Shown here: one piece after another, positions 48,495 through 61,400 of the stretch | How positions within the stretch are numbered: the first letter of the stretch is position 1 | Layout: each line of letters starts with the position of its first letter | Assembly (NCBI RefSeq): GCF_042242105.1 | Contig: NC_092027.1 | Span: forward strand, 13,140,221 to 13,204,220 | Direction: 5' to 3' | Length of the DNA stretch: 64,000 bases | From: Pempheris klunzingeri | Taxonomy: Eukaryota; Chordata; Actinopteri; Acropomatiformes; Pempheridae | Program-made: the position numbers and the translations under genes | The notes under the pieces: model-generated | What the model was told of the DNA's origin: nothing | Seen by the model: the letters and a program-made list of their open reading frames with translations, nothing else | The model's database searches: none

Positions 48495-48930
48495 ATGGGT
48501 TTAAGCAGGAAGAATGTGTTGAGAAGAGACTGAGTTGGCATGACTTCTTTAGAGCTGAGTCCTGTGCGTCCTGTTTGAAGAACTCAATTTTGAGATTAAA
48601 CGACACGTTCCTTTTCCATGTGATCTGTTCATCTAAAATATCTTCTGCCCCCTCTTCTTTATTCAACTTCAGGTGCATTATTGCCACTTGCTCCCTAAGT
48701 CATCCTCCAGCAGATGAGCACCAAGGTTGGGAGGTGAACCGTCCTCCTGCTGCTGGGTCCCACCGAGTGAGTGCCTCTTGGTGAATGAAGTAAACAGACC
48801 AATAATAAAGAGACTGGTTGAAAGATTTGAGAATAACCGTGGAAAAGGGGGGACATATCTCTAGTATAATAAGTAGCCTTAAGGATAACTACTGAAAAAG
48901 AGGAAAGGCGATGATGCAAGTTTGAATGCG
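48495..48930. other. Zinc-finger 3' remnant and clxn upstream DNA
   Basis: No gene is seen. The first part is probably the old 3' UTR of the zinc-finger relic; the rest leads into the clxn promoter. Confidence 0.4.
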
Positions 48931-48935
48931 ACGCG

Positions 48936-48949
48936 GTTGCCGTGGCGAC
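48936..48949. promoter_or_regulatory. clxn: RFX X-box upstream of clxn
   Basis: GTTGCCGTGGCGAC matches GTNRCC-N2-RGYAAC with one mismatch (GGCGAC for GGYAAC). It lies about 85 bases before the clxn start codon in a short CpG-rich stretch, the usual position for the motif in ciliary gene promoters. Confidence 0.6.
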
Positions 48950-49033
48950 GGAGTGTATACATCGCCAGTGCCGGAGGGCTCGTGCTGTAGTTAGCTAAAG
49001 CTAAGCTACCTGTTGGGCGTCTCACCTCTAAAA

Positions 49034-50291
49034 ATGTCGGAAATGTCTGCTATGAACCGAAAGTTGATACAAACTCTCGCTGAAACAATCTCAAAACAAG
49101 TGGAGCATTGTGAGTATTCAGTTTAAACTTGTCTAACCACCCGTTATCTTATGCTAAGCGTATGCGTGCGTTTCGTTGTTTTTCTAATTACCCCAGCATG
49201 CAGCTAAGCTATACAAGATCACAATGTCACACGAGTAATTTAAGTTCTATTTCAATGATCCCAGTCAATAAAACAGACGTTGAGTGTCTTATCCGAGAGT
49301 TTAACGTGCTCCTGGGGGAGCCGACTGTGCCTGGGAGAGCAGCTCACGGCCTGGACAGGGGCAAGTTCAGGAGCATACTGCACAACATGTTTGGGATGAC
49401 CGACGACATGATCATGGATGGAGGTATTCTGTCTATTGCTGATCAGTATTTAAAAAAAAAAGATTTGCTTGAGGCTCTTTGATGCTATGGACAAGTTTGG
49501 ACAAGATTCACAAATGACCAGCAGCAGTTTGGGTGCAGAGTAGTTTGTCTGGTAACCTGACACTGATCTGTCCTCCAGTCTTCAGGACATTTGACAAAGA
49601 CAATGATGGCTTCGTCAATATGAAGGAATGGGTAGAGGGACTGTCTGTTTTCCTTCGAGGAACATTGGATGAAAAAATAAAATGTAAGCTCTCAGCCCAG
49701 ACATACTAATCAGAGTTCAAGCTACTCTCCAGTTAATACCGCTTCCCTCTTTGCTTGGTTCAGACTGCTTTCATGTGTATGACTTGAATGGTGACAACTT
49801 CATCTCCAGAGAGGAGATGTTTCATATGCTGAAGAACAGTCTCATCAGACAGCCCACAGAGGAGGACCCTGACGAAGGAATCAAAGACCTGGTGGAGATC
49901 ACTCTCAAGAAGATGGTGAGGGGATGGATGCTGCTGCAGGTCTACTGGTTGCAGCATCTATGCCTTAATTGACCTTTGTATGTGAAACAAACAAAAACAT
50001 GATCAGATCTGTACATACAGTATCTCACAAGCACATTGCTGTTCATTTTTGTAGGACCATGACCACGATGGCAGACTATCTTTTTCTGATTTTGAAAAGG
50101 CAGTGAGAGAAGAGAATTTGTTACTTGAGGCTTTTGGAACCTGCCTCCCCGACACCACGGTAATCACAAATGAATAAAACTGTAATAACTTTCTAAGTCA
50201 GAATTTCTTAATCTTATGTTTTATTTTCCTCTTTTTTCAGAGTATTGAGACATTTGAGCAACACGTATTTAAGGAGCAACTGGAACAATGA
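49034..50291 (+). CDS. clxn: Calaxin (EFCAB1), ciliary outer dynein arm EF-hand protein
   Basis: Six exons (49034-49109, 49265-49423, 49579-49683, 49764-49915, 50055-50159, 50241-50291) give 215 residues, against about 211 in human. Three EF-hands are clear: [12 protein letters not shown] at 84-95, [12 protein letters not shown] at 120-131 and [12 protein letters not shown] at 165-176, each with acidic residues at positions 1, 3 or 5 of the loop; the third ends in Asp rather than Glu, as in relatives. The blocks [10 protein letters not shown] and [20 protein letters not shown] are diagnostic. Calaxin binds calcium and the outer arm dynein in motile cilia and sperm flagella. Alternative starts at 49043 and 49052 are in frame; the last gives the MNRK start seen in mammals. 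AATAAA at 50329-50334 is the likely 3' end. Confidence 0.96.
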
Positions 50292-50419
50292 GGAATCACA
50301 CTTGTGCATTTTGTAGTATTGAGTCTTTAATAAAAATGTTATTAAGCTGTTTGCAATGTGATTAAAATCTGGAGAAAAAAAAAAGTAATGGCAGTAGTCT
50401 TTGCATAGAGCTCCCTTGA

Positions 50420-50562
50420 TTAAATCCGCCGACGTGGTTTCACCTTTTTTTCCACTGGTTTGACGTCAGGAACTGATTCAACCTGAGACAGAAAAACGGA
50501 ACTTATTTTATGGACATGAATAAAAGCATTTAGACAACAGCAAAGAATTGGTTTTATTCATG

Positions 50563-50593
<31 letters not shown>

Positions 50594-52186
50594 AATTTTA
50601 CCTGTTTCATTGTGTTCCTGATCAGGCTTACAGTTGTGTTCAGTGACTCATCCTTCATGTCTAGTGCAGGTGGTTTTGGTAACTTTGGCCCAATAAGTGG
50701 CTCATTGTCTCTGGCAACATCAGTCAGTGTGTGCTCCGCAGCCTCTTCCATCTTGCGTTTCCTATTCTCCAAGTGTGTCGTCCTTGGGACAAATCTGACT
50801 GCAGAAGACTGATTTGCAGTCAGTTTGTGTTCTGTGCCTGTGTCTATGTCTGAAGAGTTCTGGCTGGAGCTTGAACTGTGTGCTGGCTGCTGTTTTGTGT
50901 CAATGATGGCATTATGTAATGTCCCCATTTTGTCCTCTGTTGGTATAGTCCAATGCCAATTTTCATGGCTGTAGTAATGATGCTCCTGGGGAGGTAATGG
51001 CAGTAGAGGAAAGCTTGAATAATGGCCGATGTTTGAAGTCTCCCTTGTAATATCACCGGCGGAGGTTTTATCATGTCTGGTGGTGACCGTCTCTGATGTG
51101 GTGGCTGTGTCTGATGGCGCTGGCTCCTTGTTTACTGCCTCCTTATGTTCTTTTTCTCTTGCTTTGTAACAACAGTATTAGAGAAAAACATTGTGTCAAA
51201 GAGATCATGTTTACTGCCATTGCAACTATAAAAATACTGATAAGAATAAAGTTTTTTCAGGACAGGGACATTAAACTGGCAAAGGATCAGACAAAAAAAA
51301 GCATAAAAATGAACAGTGTATGAGTGCAATAAAAGACCTGAATGAGTTCACATAAAAGTGCATTCAGAGTATAAGAGCATAATATAGTACATATGTATAA
51401 GTATCTATCTACTTTTGTACCTTTATTCTGAACAGCCCTGGTTACATATCTCCTCCTGTCCTGCAGCTTTAGCCTGGTGTCTTCTACAGTCTCATATTCT
51501 GGGACGTAGCACACATGCAGCACCCCGCCATAGAAACTCTTCTCATCCATGCGTCGTTTGGCTGCTCTGAAACAGAAAAAAATACGGAAACATTATTGAA
51601 CAAGTCTTTCCAACGTTGCCACTGCAACATATATTACGGAAAAGATAAGTTAATATCCTGAACCTGGCACTAGTGAGTTTCTGGAACTTGACGAGGTAGA
51701 CCTCCGTGAACTCCTCGGCGGGGTACTCGTCCAGGGGCCTGTACTCCTCCACAGCTCCGTACAGAGCACACAGTTGGATCAGCTCTGCCATCACCCCGAT
51801 GGCTGGGACCCCTTGGACCATCAGGTAACGAGACTCTAAATTGATGGTGTACACCTGATGAAATACAAGACAAATATTATGACACTTGATCTACAGTGTG
51901 TTTCAAACACTAGTTACGACATTTATACTCCATAGGTACGTACAGTATATTATACGTGACGTTACTCTAATTAGAGGAATAGCAGTGTCTATTAGCTTAT
52001 GTTAAATTGTGTTTTTCTTGCTGATATTTAGGATATTCTTACCTTAACAGCTTTCGCTTTCCTTCCCTCTCTATATTTTGGTCGAGAAATGCATATTTTT
52101 CGCTGTTCGTGGTGTTTATAAACCTCAGGGACTCTCCAACAGCTTGAACTGTTGCTGCCAGGGGCCGCCATGTTTCGGGAAGTCAT
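50420..52186 (-). CDS. rbm48: Rbm48, minor spliceosome RNA-binding protein
   Basis: Five exons read on the minus strand (52186-52043, 51854-51664, 51566-51421, 51161-50602, 50482-50420) give 367 residues, the human length. The N terminus reads WRVPEVYKHHEQRKICISRP, then an atypical RRM across residues about 47-113 (YLMVQGVPAIGVMAELIQL, FTEVYLVKFQKLTSARAAKR, GGVLHVCYVPEYETVEDTR). The rest is a long, poorly conserved Ser/Thr/Pro tail ending in a basic KPRRRI. RBM48 works with ARMC7 in U12-type intron splicing. The start at 52186 gives MTSRNMAAPG; the in-frame ATG at 52171 (MAAPG) is an alternative. It faces pex1 head to head as in human. Confidence 0.95.
50562..50589. repeat. (TA)n microsatellite
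   Basis: TA array in the last rbm48 intron, about 15 bases beyond its exon 4 donor. It produces a spurious Tyr-Ile reading frame extension. Confidence 0.9.
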
Positions 52187-52408
52187 TTTCAGGTTGGCGC
52201 ACTTCAAAATAAGAGCTCATCCTCTGTCGAACACGGATATATTGATTGCGTGTCCGTGTCTAATATCTTATTTTGAAAAGTGGTTCAGTTGCTTTGGTCT
52301 GACTAGGCACGCTCAGAGCTCATCGATCGACTATGAGGTTGCTGCACTTCTCACGTTAGCGAGCGATTTGCTTTGCATTTTCAGACCTGGTCAGGCTATG
52401 TCACAATT
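52187..52408. promoter_or_regulatory. Bidirectional promoter of rbm48 and pex1
   Basis: Only 222 bases separate the two start codons, so both genes must start from one shared region. I see no TATA box. An ATG at 52399 begins a 13-codon frame that overlaps the pex1 start in another frame (stop at about 52438) and would act as an upstream ORF if transcribed. Confidence 0.7.
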
Positions 52409-55400
52409 ATGTTCAGTAATCAGGGCATTCACCCCGTAACTGTTGTTTTTAACAATACAAAAAACTGCTTTCTTCACTTACCCTCGAAGTTGACGTCGCA
52501 TCTTTCCCTGAATGAGGTAAGTTAGCTTAGCTTTAGCTAGTTATCCAGCTGTCAGCTAATGAGTGGAAGTTTAGTTTGATGAAACACAGCTCGGGGAGGA
52601 AATGTTGTGAAGCTCATTAAGTTGCCAGCAAACGTTTTGGTGACACATGACAGGCCCAATACACCGCCAAGGCATCCCCTGAGAGACTTATCTAGAGGAT
52701 TTGGTACACAGTTAAGTAGTCAGTCAGAAAAGTATGGAATCCGGAAAGAGCTGAGTGTTGTCAGCAAGAGCCATAGGAGATTTAATTCACCTGGTTTCTC
52801 CTTGGATTTGAGAATAGAAGAAATTGCAAACAATCAACGATAATCCGTTACGAAAGTCTAATCAAAACGAGTGATCTGGTCATTGGTGTTTCCACTATTA
52901 GTCCCTTCTGACATGACTGTTTTTGTAGTAGTTCCCTTGCAGTTTCACTTGGTGGTGACAAAACTTTACATTTCAAATGGAACAGGAGACTGGGTTAATG
53001 TCAGTGTATTCTTTTAAATATGTGATTTGTGTATCCTGTTTTGCTCTGGTCTGCTAGCATCTTTATCCATGTATAAAGAACACAATTTGTCAGATCCCAA
53101 TGTGTGATATAATTTGCAAGGGTGCAATTGTACAAGCCTTTCTTATTTTCTGTTTGGCGGGTTGGTGAGGAGGATTAATGGCTCAACCCACCAGTTTGAT
53201 ATCTTTACACAAGAGTCAAACAGTTAGTCTAAGCTGTGTAAAATGACTTGAACGAGAGGAACCAGTTTGCTTGCACAAAAACGAGGATTGTTATGACATA
53301 GATGTTTAATGGACAAAGTGCCATGGCAATCAAAAAGCATAACAGTGGAAACTATCAGTACTTTGTGTGTCTGTGGTCAGAACCAGGCTTTGGAGTTGAC
53401 CTGGGGCAATGGATCTTCGGTGTTCCTCAGCTGGACTCAAAACACAACTTCTTCCAGTCTGGAGAGCCATAAAGTGGAGTTGTGTCGACAACTGGGAGAA
53501 AATCTGGGCCTGAAAGATGGAGAGCAGGTACACCTTCACAGTGAGCATATAGTTCTGTGCTTCATTTCCCACCTGAGTTGTCCATAATCTCTATGTGATA
53601 CATCCTGGCTGTCATTTGACAGTTTAAAGTGGTTGTCAGTTACTGTTGAGGCTGACTTGATGTTTGTATTGACTGACTGGTTGTGTGTTTTCCCTCAGGG
53701 CTTCCTGAGACCATGCTATCAGGTCTCATCAGTGCATCAAGTGTTTGTGGAGCCTCTGTCATCTGATGACTGGGAGATCTTGGTGGGTGAGCATAGAGAC
53801 TTGCAGTAAATTGTAACCACAGACAGAAAGAGTACTAGAATATGTTAAGTAAAAGTAAAAATACTTTAGATAAAAGTACTCAGACAGAAGTAAAAAGTAA
53901 GTCATTTAAAATGTACTATGAGTAAACGAAACAATGCTATAATGATGATAACTGAAGAACACATTTGGACTACAAAATTAAGTGCATTAACTAGCTGAAC
54001 AGCATGATACCACAGTGCCCTTGAGTCCAAACCAACAATAAATCCCCTCTCTATGGACAGGCACTTTGCTACCTGTTGATAATATATTTCTGATTATATA
54101 TACAACCACCTTCCTTAGTGTAGACTTATTAGAACTAACCAGAAAACATAACAAAACTCAGACAATCAAACAAAAATGACAATCAATAAATAAAACAGCC
54201 ACATACGCTGTGGCAGGTGCGACATGCATTATTAAGATACATAAATTATATAACCTACCTCTCACAACAAAGGAATACAGTGAGGTTGGATTTGTGAAAA
54301 ACCACATCAAACAGTATTTTATTATGTGTACACCCCCAGGAGCTCCACAGTGATGCACTTGAGCAGCAGCTGTTGGATCAGATCAGAGTGGTGTTCCAAA
54401 ATGCCGTGTTTCCTGTATGGGTGGACAGCCACACAGCCATCTACATCCAAATAGGTCAGAGTAAATACAATAATTACTATCTTTTGTCCGTAGCAAATTG
54501 TCTGCCAAGTCTGCATTGCCTTCTTCCAAACTGAGACATTCATGGGAAGAAAGACAAAGAACTCTGATGCCTGTACAGTTTGTGTCAGTGCTCTGAAACG
54601 CATATTTATGAAGACCAAACATTTACTGTTCCATAATGTAATAATCTTCCTTTTGCTTAAAATTTCTGGTCAAATCCACCGACAGTATTCATGAATAAAC
54701 TATGAGTTGTTTTTTTTTGTGTGTTTGTGTGTGCAGCATCGCTTTCACCATCTGTGCCCTATGGTCGCTTGGAGCAGTTCACAGAGCTAGTTGTCTCTCC
54801 TAAGAACCGCGCTGGAATTGGCAACCTCAGTGGAACCAGCCAGAAGCAGCATTTTCACAAACCACAAAATATGGATAGTTCCTCCCCCTCAGGACCGCCA
54901 TTAGAAAATATCCCCCCTGTCCCTCAAAGCCACCAGTGGGGTGGCATAGCTGACCTGAAGAGCATGCTGCGCTATATGATAACGGGTACTTATGATCCAG
55001 TTAAAGAGCTACCACCTGTTCCAGACATCCCCGCCCTCCTCACTGACACTATCTACAGAGTGTGCGGTGCACCTCCACATTCTCTTTGCACTATAAGCCA
55101 CATTGCAACTGGCATTATACATTTATTTCCTTGGAGTAATGGGTTGAATGGTGGGCTAACTGGAGGTCAGTCTGCAGTGACTTATGGCCTTCTCTCCAAA
55201 GTTCCCTCCCCTAAAGAATTAAGGGACAGAGCCAAACAGGCCATGGAGAAAAAGAAGGCAGGAGCTGCTAAAGCTGCTGCTACTGCGGATGGAGGAGAGA
55301 AGATGAAAGAGGAGGAAGCCATGGTGGTCAGGGTGGTGTGCCATGGCACTGAGAAGCAAACGAGCAACGGAAGAAGTCACAGCAGGGGAGAGATCCATAG

Positions 55401-58400
55401 TGGAAGAGTATGGGTGAGTATGCCACCTAACAGAGGAATATTAATATTAATATTCGTTTTATATTTTAACCTAAAATGTACTTGCTTTTACTGTAAATCA
55501 GTCCCCTTCTTTAAATGCTGAAATATTTCTTATAAAAATTATATTTTCAGATCCCACAGCCCCTGGCCATCAAGTTGAATATCATCCCACACTCAACAGT
55601 TAGAATTAAACCAGTCAAATCATCTATCAAAGTTGCCTCCTCTATTCGCCTGCAGCCTCTAAAACCACTGGTGAGTGCTGGAGTAGCCACATGTGGTTAC
55701 AGTGTGGTGTAAATACTTTTTGAATTTGATTCAACTATTAGTCCTCAAATTGCTAAATTGACAAGCTTCTTAAATTTAAACTACCTGCTTCTCTTATGTC
55801 CATGCGATCTTTTCTCTTCAGCCTGAGAACGATGATGAGGAGATCCAGACAGCTTTCCTTGGTTGGCTGCACACTCAGAGTCACGAACCTTTGGCCTGTC
55901 TGACACCACGGTCTGGTAACATCCTTCTACATGGAACTGATGGTGATTAATTTGTACTCTATTGCAAGTTATTCTACAAATCAGTATGATAAAATTAGAT
56001 TTATACTGAATACCAAGAGGATGAAAATCATAATGCACACATTACAATTGCATTTCTTTCAGCTACAATAAAACATGACTATTTTCCCACCTATTTTTAT
56101 TATTTATAGCAAAGTTAGAGTTTGCTCTAACTGTGCTGAACCCGGAACCACAGAGTGATCAGCCAGACCAGCTGTTTTTACTAGCACCCGCTGTTGTCCA
56201 GAAAAAAGATATACAGGTACGAGCATGCACGTCATGCAAATTGCTCATTAATATTCTTATTTAGATGATGACAGAATCTCTCAAACCCTCTGTCGTGCTG
56301 CCATTGTTTAAAAAATCTAGCGTTACTCACTATGCGTCGCCAACAGGTAGATCAGGAGCCAGTTACCATGCCAGCTCAAGCATCTACAGCTGTAACACCC
56401 AATCCAGAGCTTCCGCCCCTCAGCATTCTTGGGTAAGTGTGTAGCTATTTGTGAGGCCGTGTATGGCTTAAACAAGTATCCTTTTCAGCACTAATTTCTT
56501 TTCTTTGTCTCTTACTCATTTGTCTCTCCCCAGTGGGATCGATGACCTCAGCAGGACTGGATTTGAGTTCATCTCCCACAGTCTTCTGGGTAGTCCCCTC
56601 TCACAAGAGCTTTGCACCACCGTACGGGGTCTTCAAGGAGGAGCGCTACTCATCACTGGCGCTAAGGTATTTCTTTATGTAACCATAATAAAAAATACTG
56701 CTCACAACACAGATATTACTATGCACTTTCTCACCTCACAGAGAGTAAAATAAAGCATGTCAATTCAATTTGAAGATCTGGTGTAGTGTGTTGATTTTGC
56801 CAGCCTAACTATGTCACACAGACCAAAGTAACTACGTATTTTAAATCCTTTATATCCTCAGCAATATTGTTTTGTATACTATGTAGCATATACCCTGTTG
56901 TTATGTGTCCTCACAGGGAAGTGGAAAAAGTACTCTGTCCAGAGCCCTCTGTCGAAAAGCTAAAGAAGCATTGGATGCACACGTGGAAGTAGTGGACTGC
57001 AAAAAATTACAAGGTTAACAGATACTCCATGAACATACTTTGTATCAAAGAAAACTAGATGCATGTGTTTATTAATGAAATTGGCATTTTATTTACAGGC
57101 AAAAGGGCAGAAACAGTCAGACAGATGCTGCAGGATATTTTTGAACAGGCGGAGTGGAGGCAGCCTTCAGTTGTTCTACTGGATGACCTGGATCACATGA
57201 CCGGGGCACCAGCTTCACCAGAACATGAGAATGGTCCTGAGGCACTACTGCAACAGCACATTGCACAAGGTAAACCATTAATTCTTCTGTTTGTGTTCGT
57301 GTATGGGAGGAATTATCTGTATTCATGTATGTGATAATAATTACAACAGGCCATGATGCTGATTCCGCTTTTTTGTTTTGTGGCTGCAGGTTTGATGGAT
57401 GTGGTGGATGAGGTGGTGGTTAACTCCAGCCTGGTGTGTCTGATTATCACCAGCCAGAGCGAGCACTCCCTCCACCCCTCCCTGACCGAAGTGCAGGGGT
57501 CCCATTTCATCCAGAGCTTTGCACACATCCAGCCACCGGACCAGGTCAACACACAAACACACACACACACACAGACATGCACCCAATGGTGAAGGTGAAA
57601 AGTAAAAACCAACAGTTGTCTTGTTTTGTTATTGTGTTTTTTTGTAGGCTCAAAGAGCAGAAATCCTGCGTTGTCTGATCATGAGAAAAAACAGCATTTC
57701 TGACGAGACCTTACAGACTCTAGACTTGGCAGCTGTTGCCAAGGAGACAGAGGGATACATGCCCCAAGATCTCGTCCTTCTGTTGGAGCGCGCTGTCCAT
57801 GCTAACACTATACAACGAGGACACAGTGACCAAGGTAACAAAGACTTATTAACAATACAATTTGTGATAAAATTCCATGTCGTTGATTAAAAGTTGACAT
57901 TCAGGTGTTCTTTAACTTCTTCCTCATGTCTCTAATTAAGCTAATGCAAGGTTACTGTGCCTCTTTCACATAATTCGTTTGTGCTCTGTGTCTCTCAGAT
58001 GTGTGTCTGTCATGGAGAGACTTTGTGCAGGCTCTTAAGGGATTTACACCTCCCTCGCTGTGGGGTGTCGACCTGCACAGCCCAAGTGGAGTTGGGCTGG
58101 AGAGGGTGGGGGGGCTGAGGGAGGTGCGACAGCAGCTAATGGACACCATACTGCTCCCTGCTAAGGTCAGTGTCGGTGTCAGTGTAACTAATCACAAGGC
58201 AACCAACTGTGTTTTCAGTCACATGGAAGCACCATACAAGAGCAACAGAAGTATTAAAAAAAACAAAGATGAATTTGATGACAATACATTTATCACTAAT
58301 TATCATTTTAATACCATAAGTGCTATTAATTGTTTTCAAGGTAAGCTTGTGAAAGTCTCAACACAAGTGGGAGTGATGGCAGCTAATTAATGAATGCAGA

Positions 58401-61400
58401 CAACGAGAATGAACACTAATTTAATTTAATCAAACTGAAACTGATTTAATTAAAATTAAATTCACAAGGATTTTCATCACTCTAATTTACTTTCTGTAGA
58501 TTTTTTTTACTATTTCAGAACAAAAGTTGTGTAAACAGTTTCCTTGTTTATAACATGTATGACAGAAAGTCTAATTTATAACCCAGTTTTGGAGTAATTG
58601 AATAGTACAATAATTAATAATGAACAGTATAGTAATTGATTTGATCTATTTTTATCATAAAGGTGTAGATGCTGCTGGCCTTCGTAGTCTTCAGTCTCTC
58701 GCTGCTGTTGTTTTGTGCCAAAGCCATAGCCTCCATCAACTCTATTATACACAAGTCTTATGACACTTAAAACTTGGAAATTGCATTTCATCCAGTTGAT
58801 GCCTCAAAGTTAGTGATGAAAAAGCTTATTCACAGTTGAGTGAAGTGCTCCTCACAGCACCAAAAATGTACTTTACTCCTGATTAAAATCACAATGGCAT
58901 GATTATATGATATTGATAGAAAAACAGCCATCATACAGTGTCTATGAAATAGATGTTCTGGCCTTTTAGGTCACAGATCAACAGAAATTAATGCTCAAGT
59001 ATGAAATACAAAAAAATTCATAACTGATTGTAGGTTTCTCATGTTTCTCAGTATCCCATCCTGTTCTCCAATCTTCCCATCCGCCATCGCTCAGGAGTAT
59101 TGCTGTACGGAGCTCCTGGTACAGGGAAGACCCTGCTGGCCAGGGCTGTGGCCAAAGACAGTGGTATGAACTTCATCAGCATCAAGGTAGGCTGGATGGA
59201 CTGTGTCCTTAATCAGAGTGCCCTTTGTCTTCAGTGACACTGTATTCACTTCACGTACTTTTATTTACTTCTCTCCAGGGACCTGAACTCCTGAGTAAGT
59301 ACATCGGAGCTAGTGAGCAGGGAGTCCGTGATGTCTTCCAGAGGTTAGTGAACATTTAAACTCAGTCACTTTCTTATGACTCCAGCAGACATTTATAGAT
59401 GCAAGTTATGAGTAACATCAAATATTTATAGTAATTGTTAACTCCACTAACAAGCATTCATGGAGAGGAGATCATTTGCTTTCCCCTGTTTGCTCCAGGG
59501 CACAAGCTGCCAAACCATGCATCCTGTTTTTTGATGAGTTTGACTCTCTGGCCCCAAGGAGGGGCCATGACAGCACAGGTGTAACCGACCGTGTTGTCAA
59601 CCAGCTCCTCACCCAGCTGGATGGGGTGGAGGGCCTGCAGGGTAGGTCATGCAGCAGTGCACTACATATTACGTGTTCTGTATACTGAGAATCCACTTGA
59701 CAGAGGGCACAGATTCTATTGGCTTATTTTTCGAATCAGTGGTACGCTCATGTTTTTAAAGAACAGCTTTTAAAGAGCAGCTTGGCATAAAGACTGGGAT
59801 CAACCGGCCCGGCTCTGCCCACTGGTAATTAATGAGGTTTAAAGGTGCTGATAAGCAGATTTTGTTACATTTGCACAGAGCGAGGCCAGCCATTCCCCCC
59901 GTGCTAAGCTATGCTAACCATCTCCTGGCTCCAGCTTCATCTTTTGTGGTATCAATCCTTTTATCCGGCTGTCGGCAAAAAAGTGAATATGCGTACAGGT
60001 ATCGCCCAAAATGACAATTAAGTCCTTTAAATAAGTAAGAATTCTTCATGTTTGCGTGTGTAGGTGTATATGTGCTTGCAGCCACCAGCCGCCCAGATCT
60101 GATTGACCCGGCCCTGCTGAGACCTGGACGACTGGACAAGTCCCTCTACTGCGCCCCTCCTGACCTGGTCTGTTGAATTAGAATCACTACTACACTTGAT
60201 GCTGTAGTTTAGATATGTGTGTGTGGAGAAATTGTTAAAAGAAACAAAATGATTGTTCAGTGATGATTAAAGATCCAGTTATTGATCTCCAGGAGGCTCG
60301 TGTTGAGATCCTGAAAGCTCTCAGTGCCGGCATTGCTCTTGGTGCTGATGTAGAGCTGGAGCAGCTGGCAGCAGCAACGGAGCAGTTCACCGGGGCAGAC
60401 CTGAAGGCCCTTCTCTACAATGCCCAGCTGGAGGCCATCCACAACAGTCTGGGCTCCAGTAGCACATCGCACGTAAGTCTGCTGTACTAAAAAGACAAGT
60501 CACTGAAGAGCTCGTTGTGTTGAGAAGGGGAACTGTTGGCTAGTCCTCTTTCAAATTATTTACGGTTCACATTGAAGCAACAAAGCACTTTTTTTTTTTT
60601 GGTCCCTCAGTGCTAATTAAATCTCAGCATGTGTGAGTTGTTCTACTTGTAATTCCATTATCAGTTTACAGCATAATTCAAATTACCCCCAAACACAGTG
60701 ACAAGGATATGATTGAATAAATTAAAACAAGGGCTACCAGAGCTTAAATCTAAGCCATCTTAAACTGCTATAACACAGTGAAGCCACTTTTCTTGTTCAT
60801 ATGTTTTTGGGCGCTACCAAGCCTTGTGTGCTTGCACATCTAAACTTTGTCTCGTTTCTGGCTGATAATCAGGAACTGACCTCTGGCTCAGACAGCGACA
60901 TGAGCCTGTCCTCCATGATCTTCCCGAACAACAGCAGTGGCTCAGATGATTCAGTGGGGGAGGGGGACCCAGGTGTGAGCCTGGACCAGTCCATGGTTCT
61001 CCTGGAGCCCAGTGAGCTTCAAGCAGAAGATGAACAACATTGTGGCAACGTCTGGAGACTCTACTTTGGAAGCTCCTACGAGTCTGAGTTGGGGAATTCA
61101 CCGATTTCAGGACTGGTGAGCAGTGCTGACAAAATACCAGAAAGTTTCCTCTATTATACTATTTACATTTAGGTATAATTGTAGTTAACCAACACATTAG
61201 TCAATCTAAACATAAAAGAAACATTCAGTCTAAATCCTGACCTCATTCTTAAAATGCAGTGCACCAGTTCCTACACAACATACCATGTAATTTCACATGA
61301 CATTAATTGTAAATTATGCATTTATGGAAGTACAAGTCAATAACAAGAGCAGTGATTTTGTTGTGTAATACATTTGCGTTAACTATGGAGCTGCAGGCAG

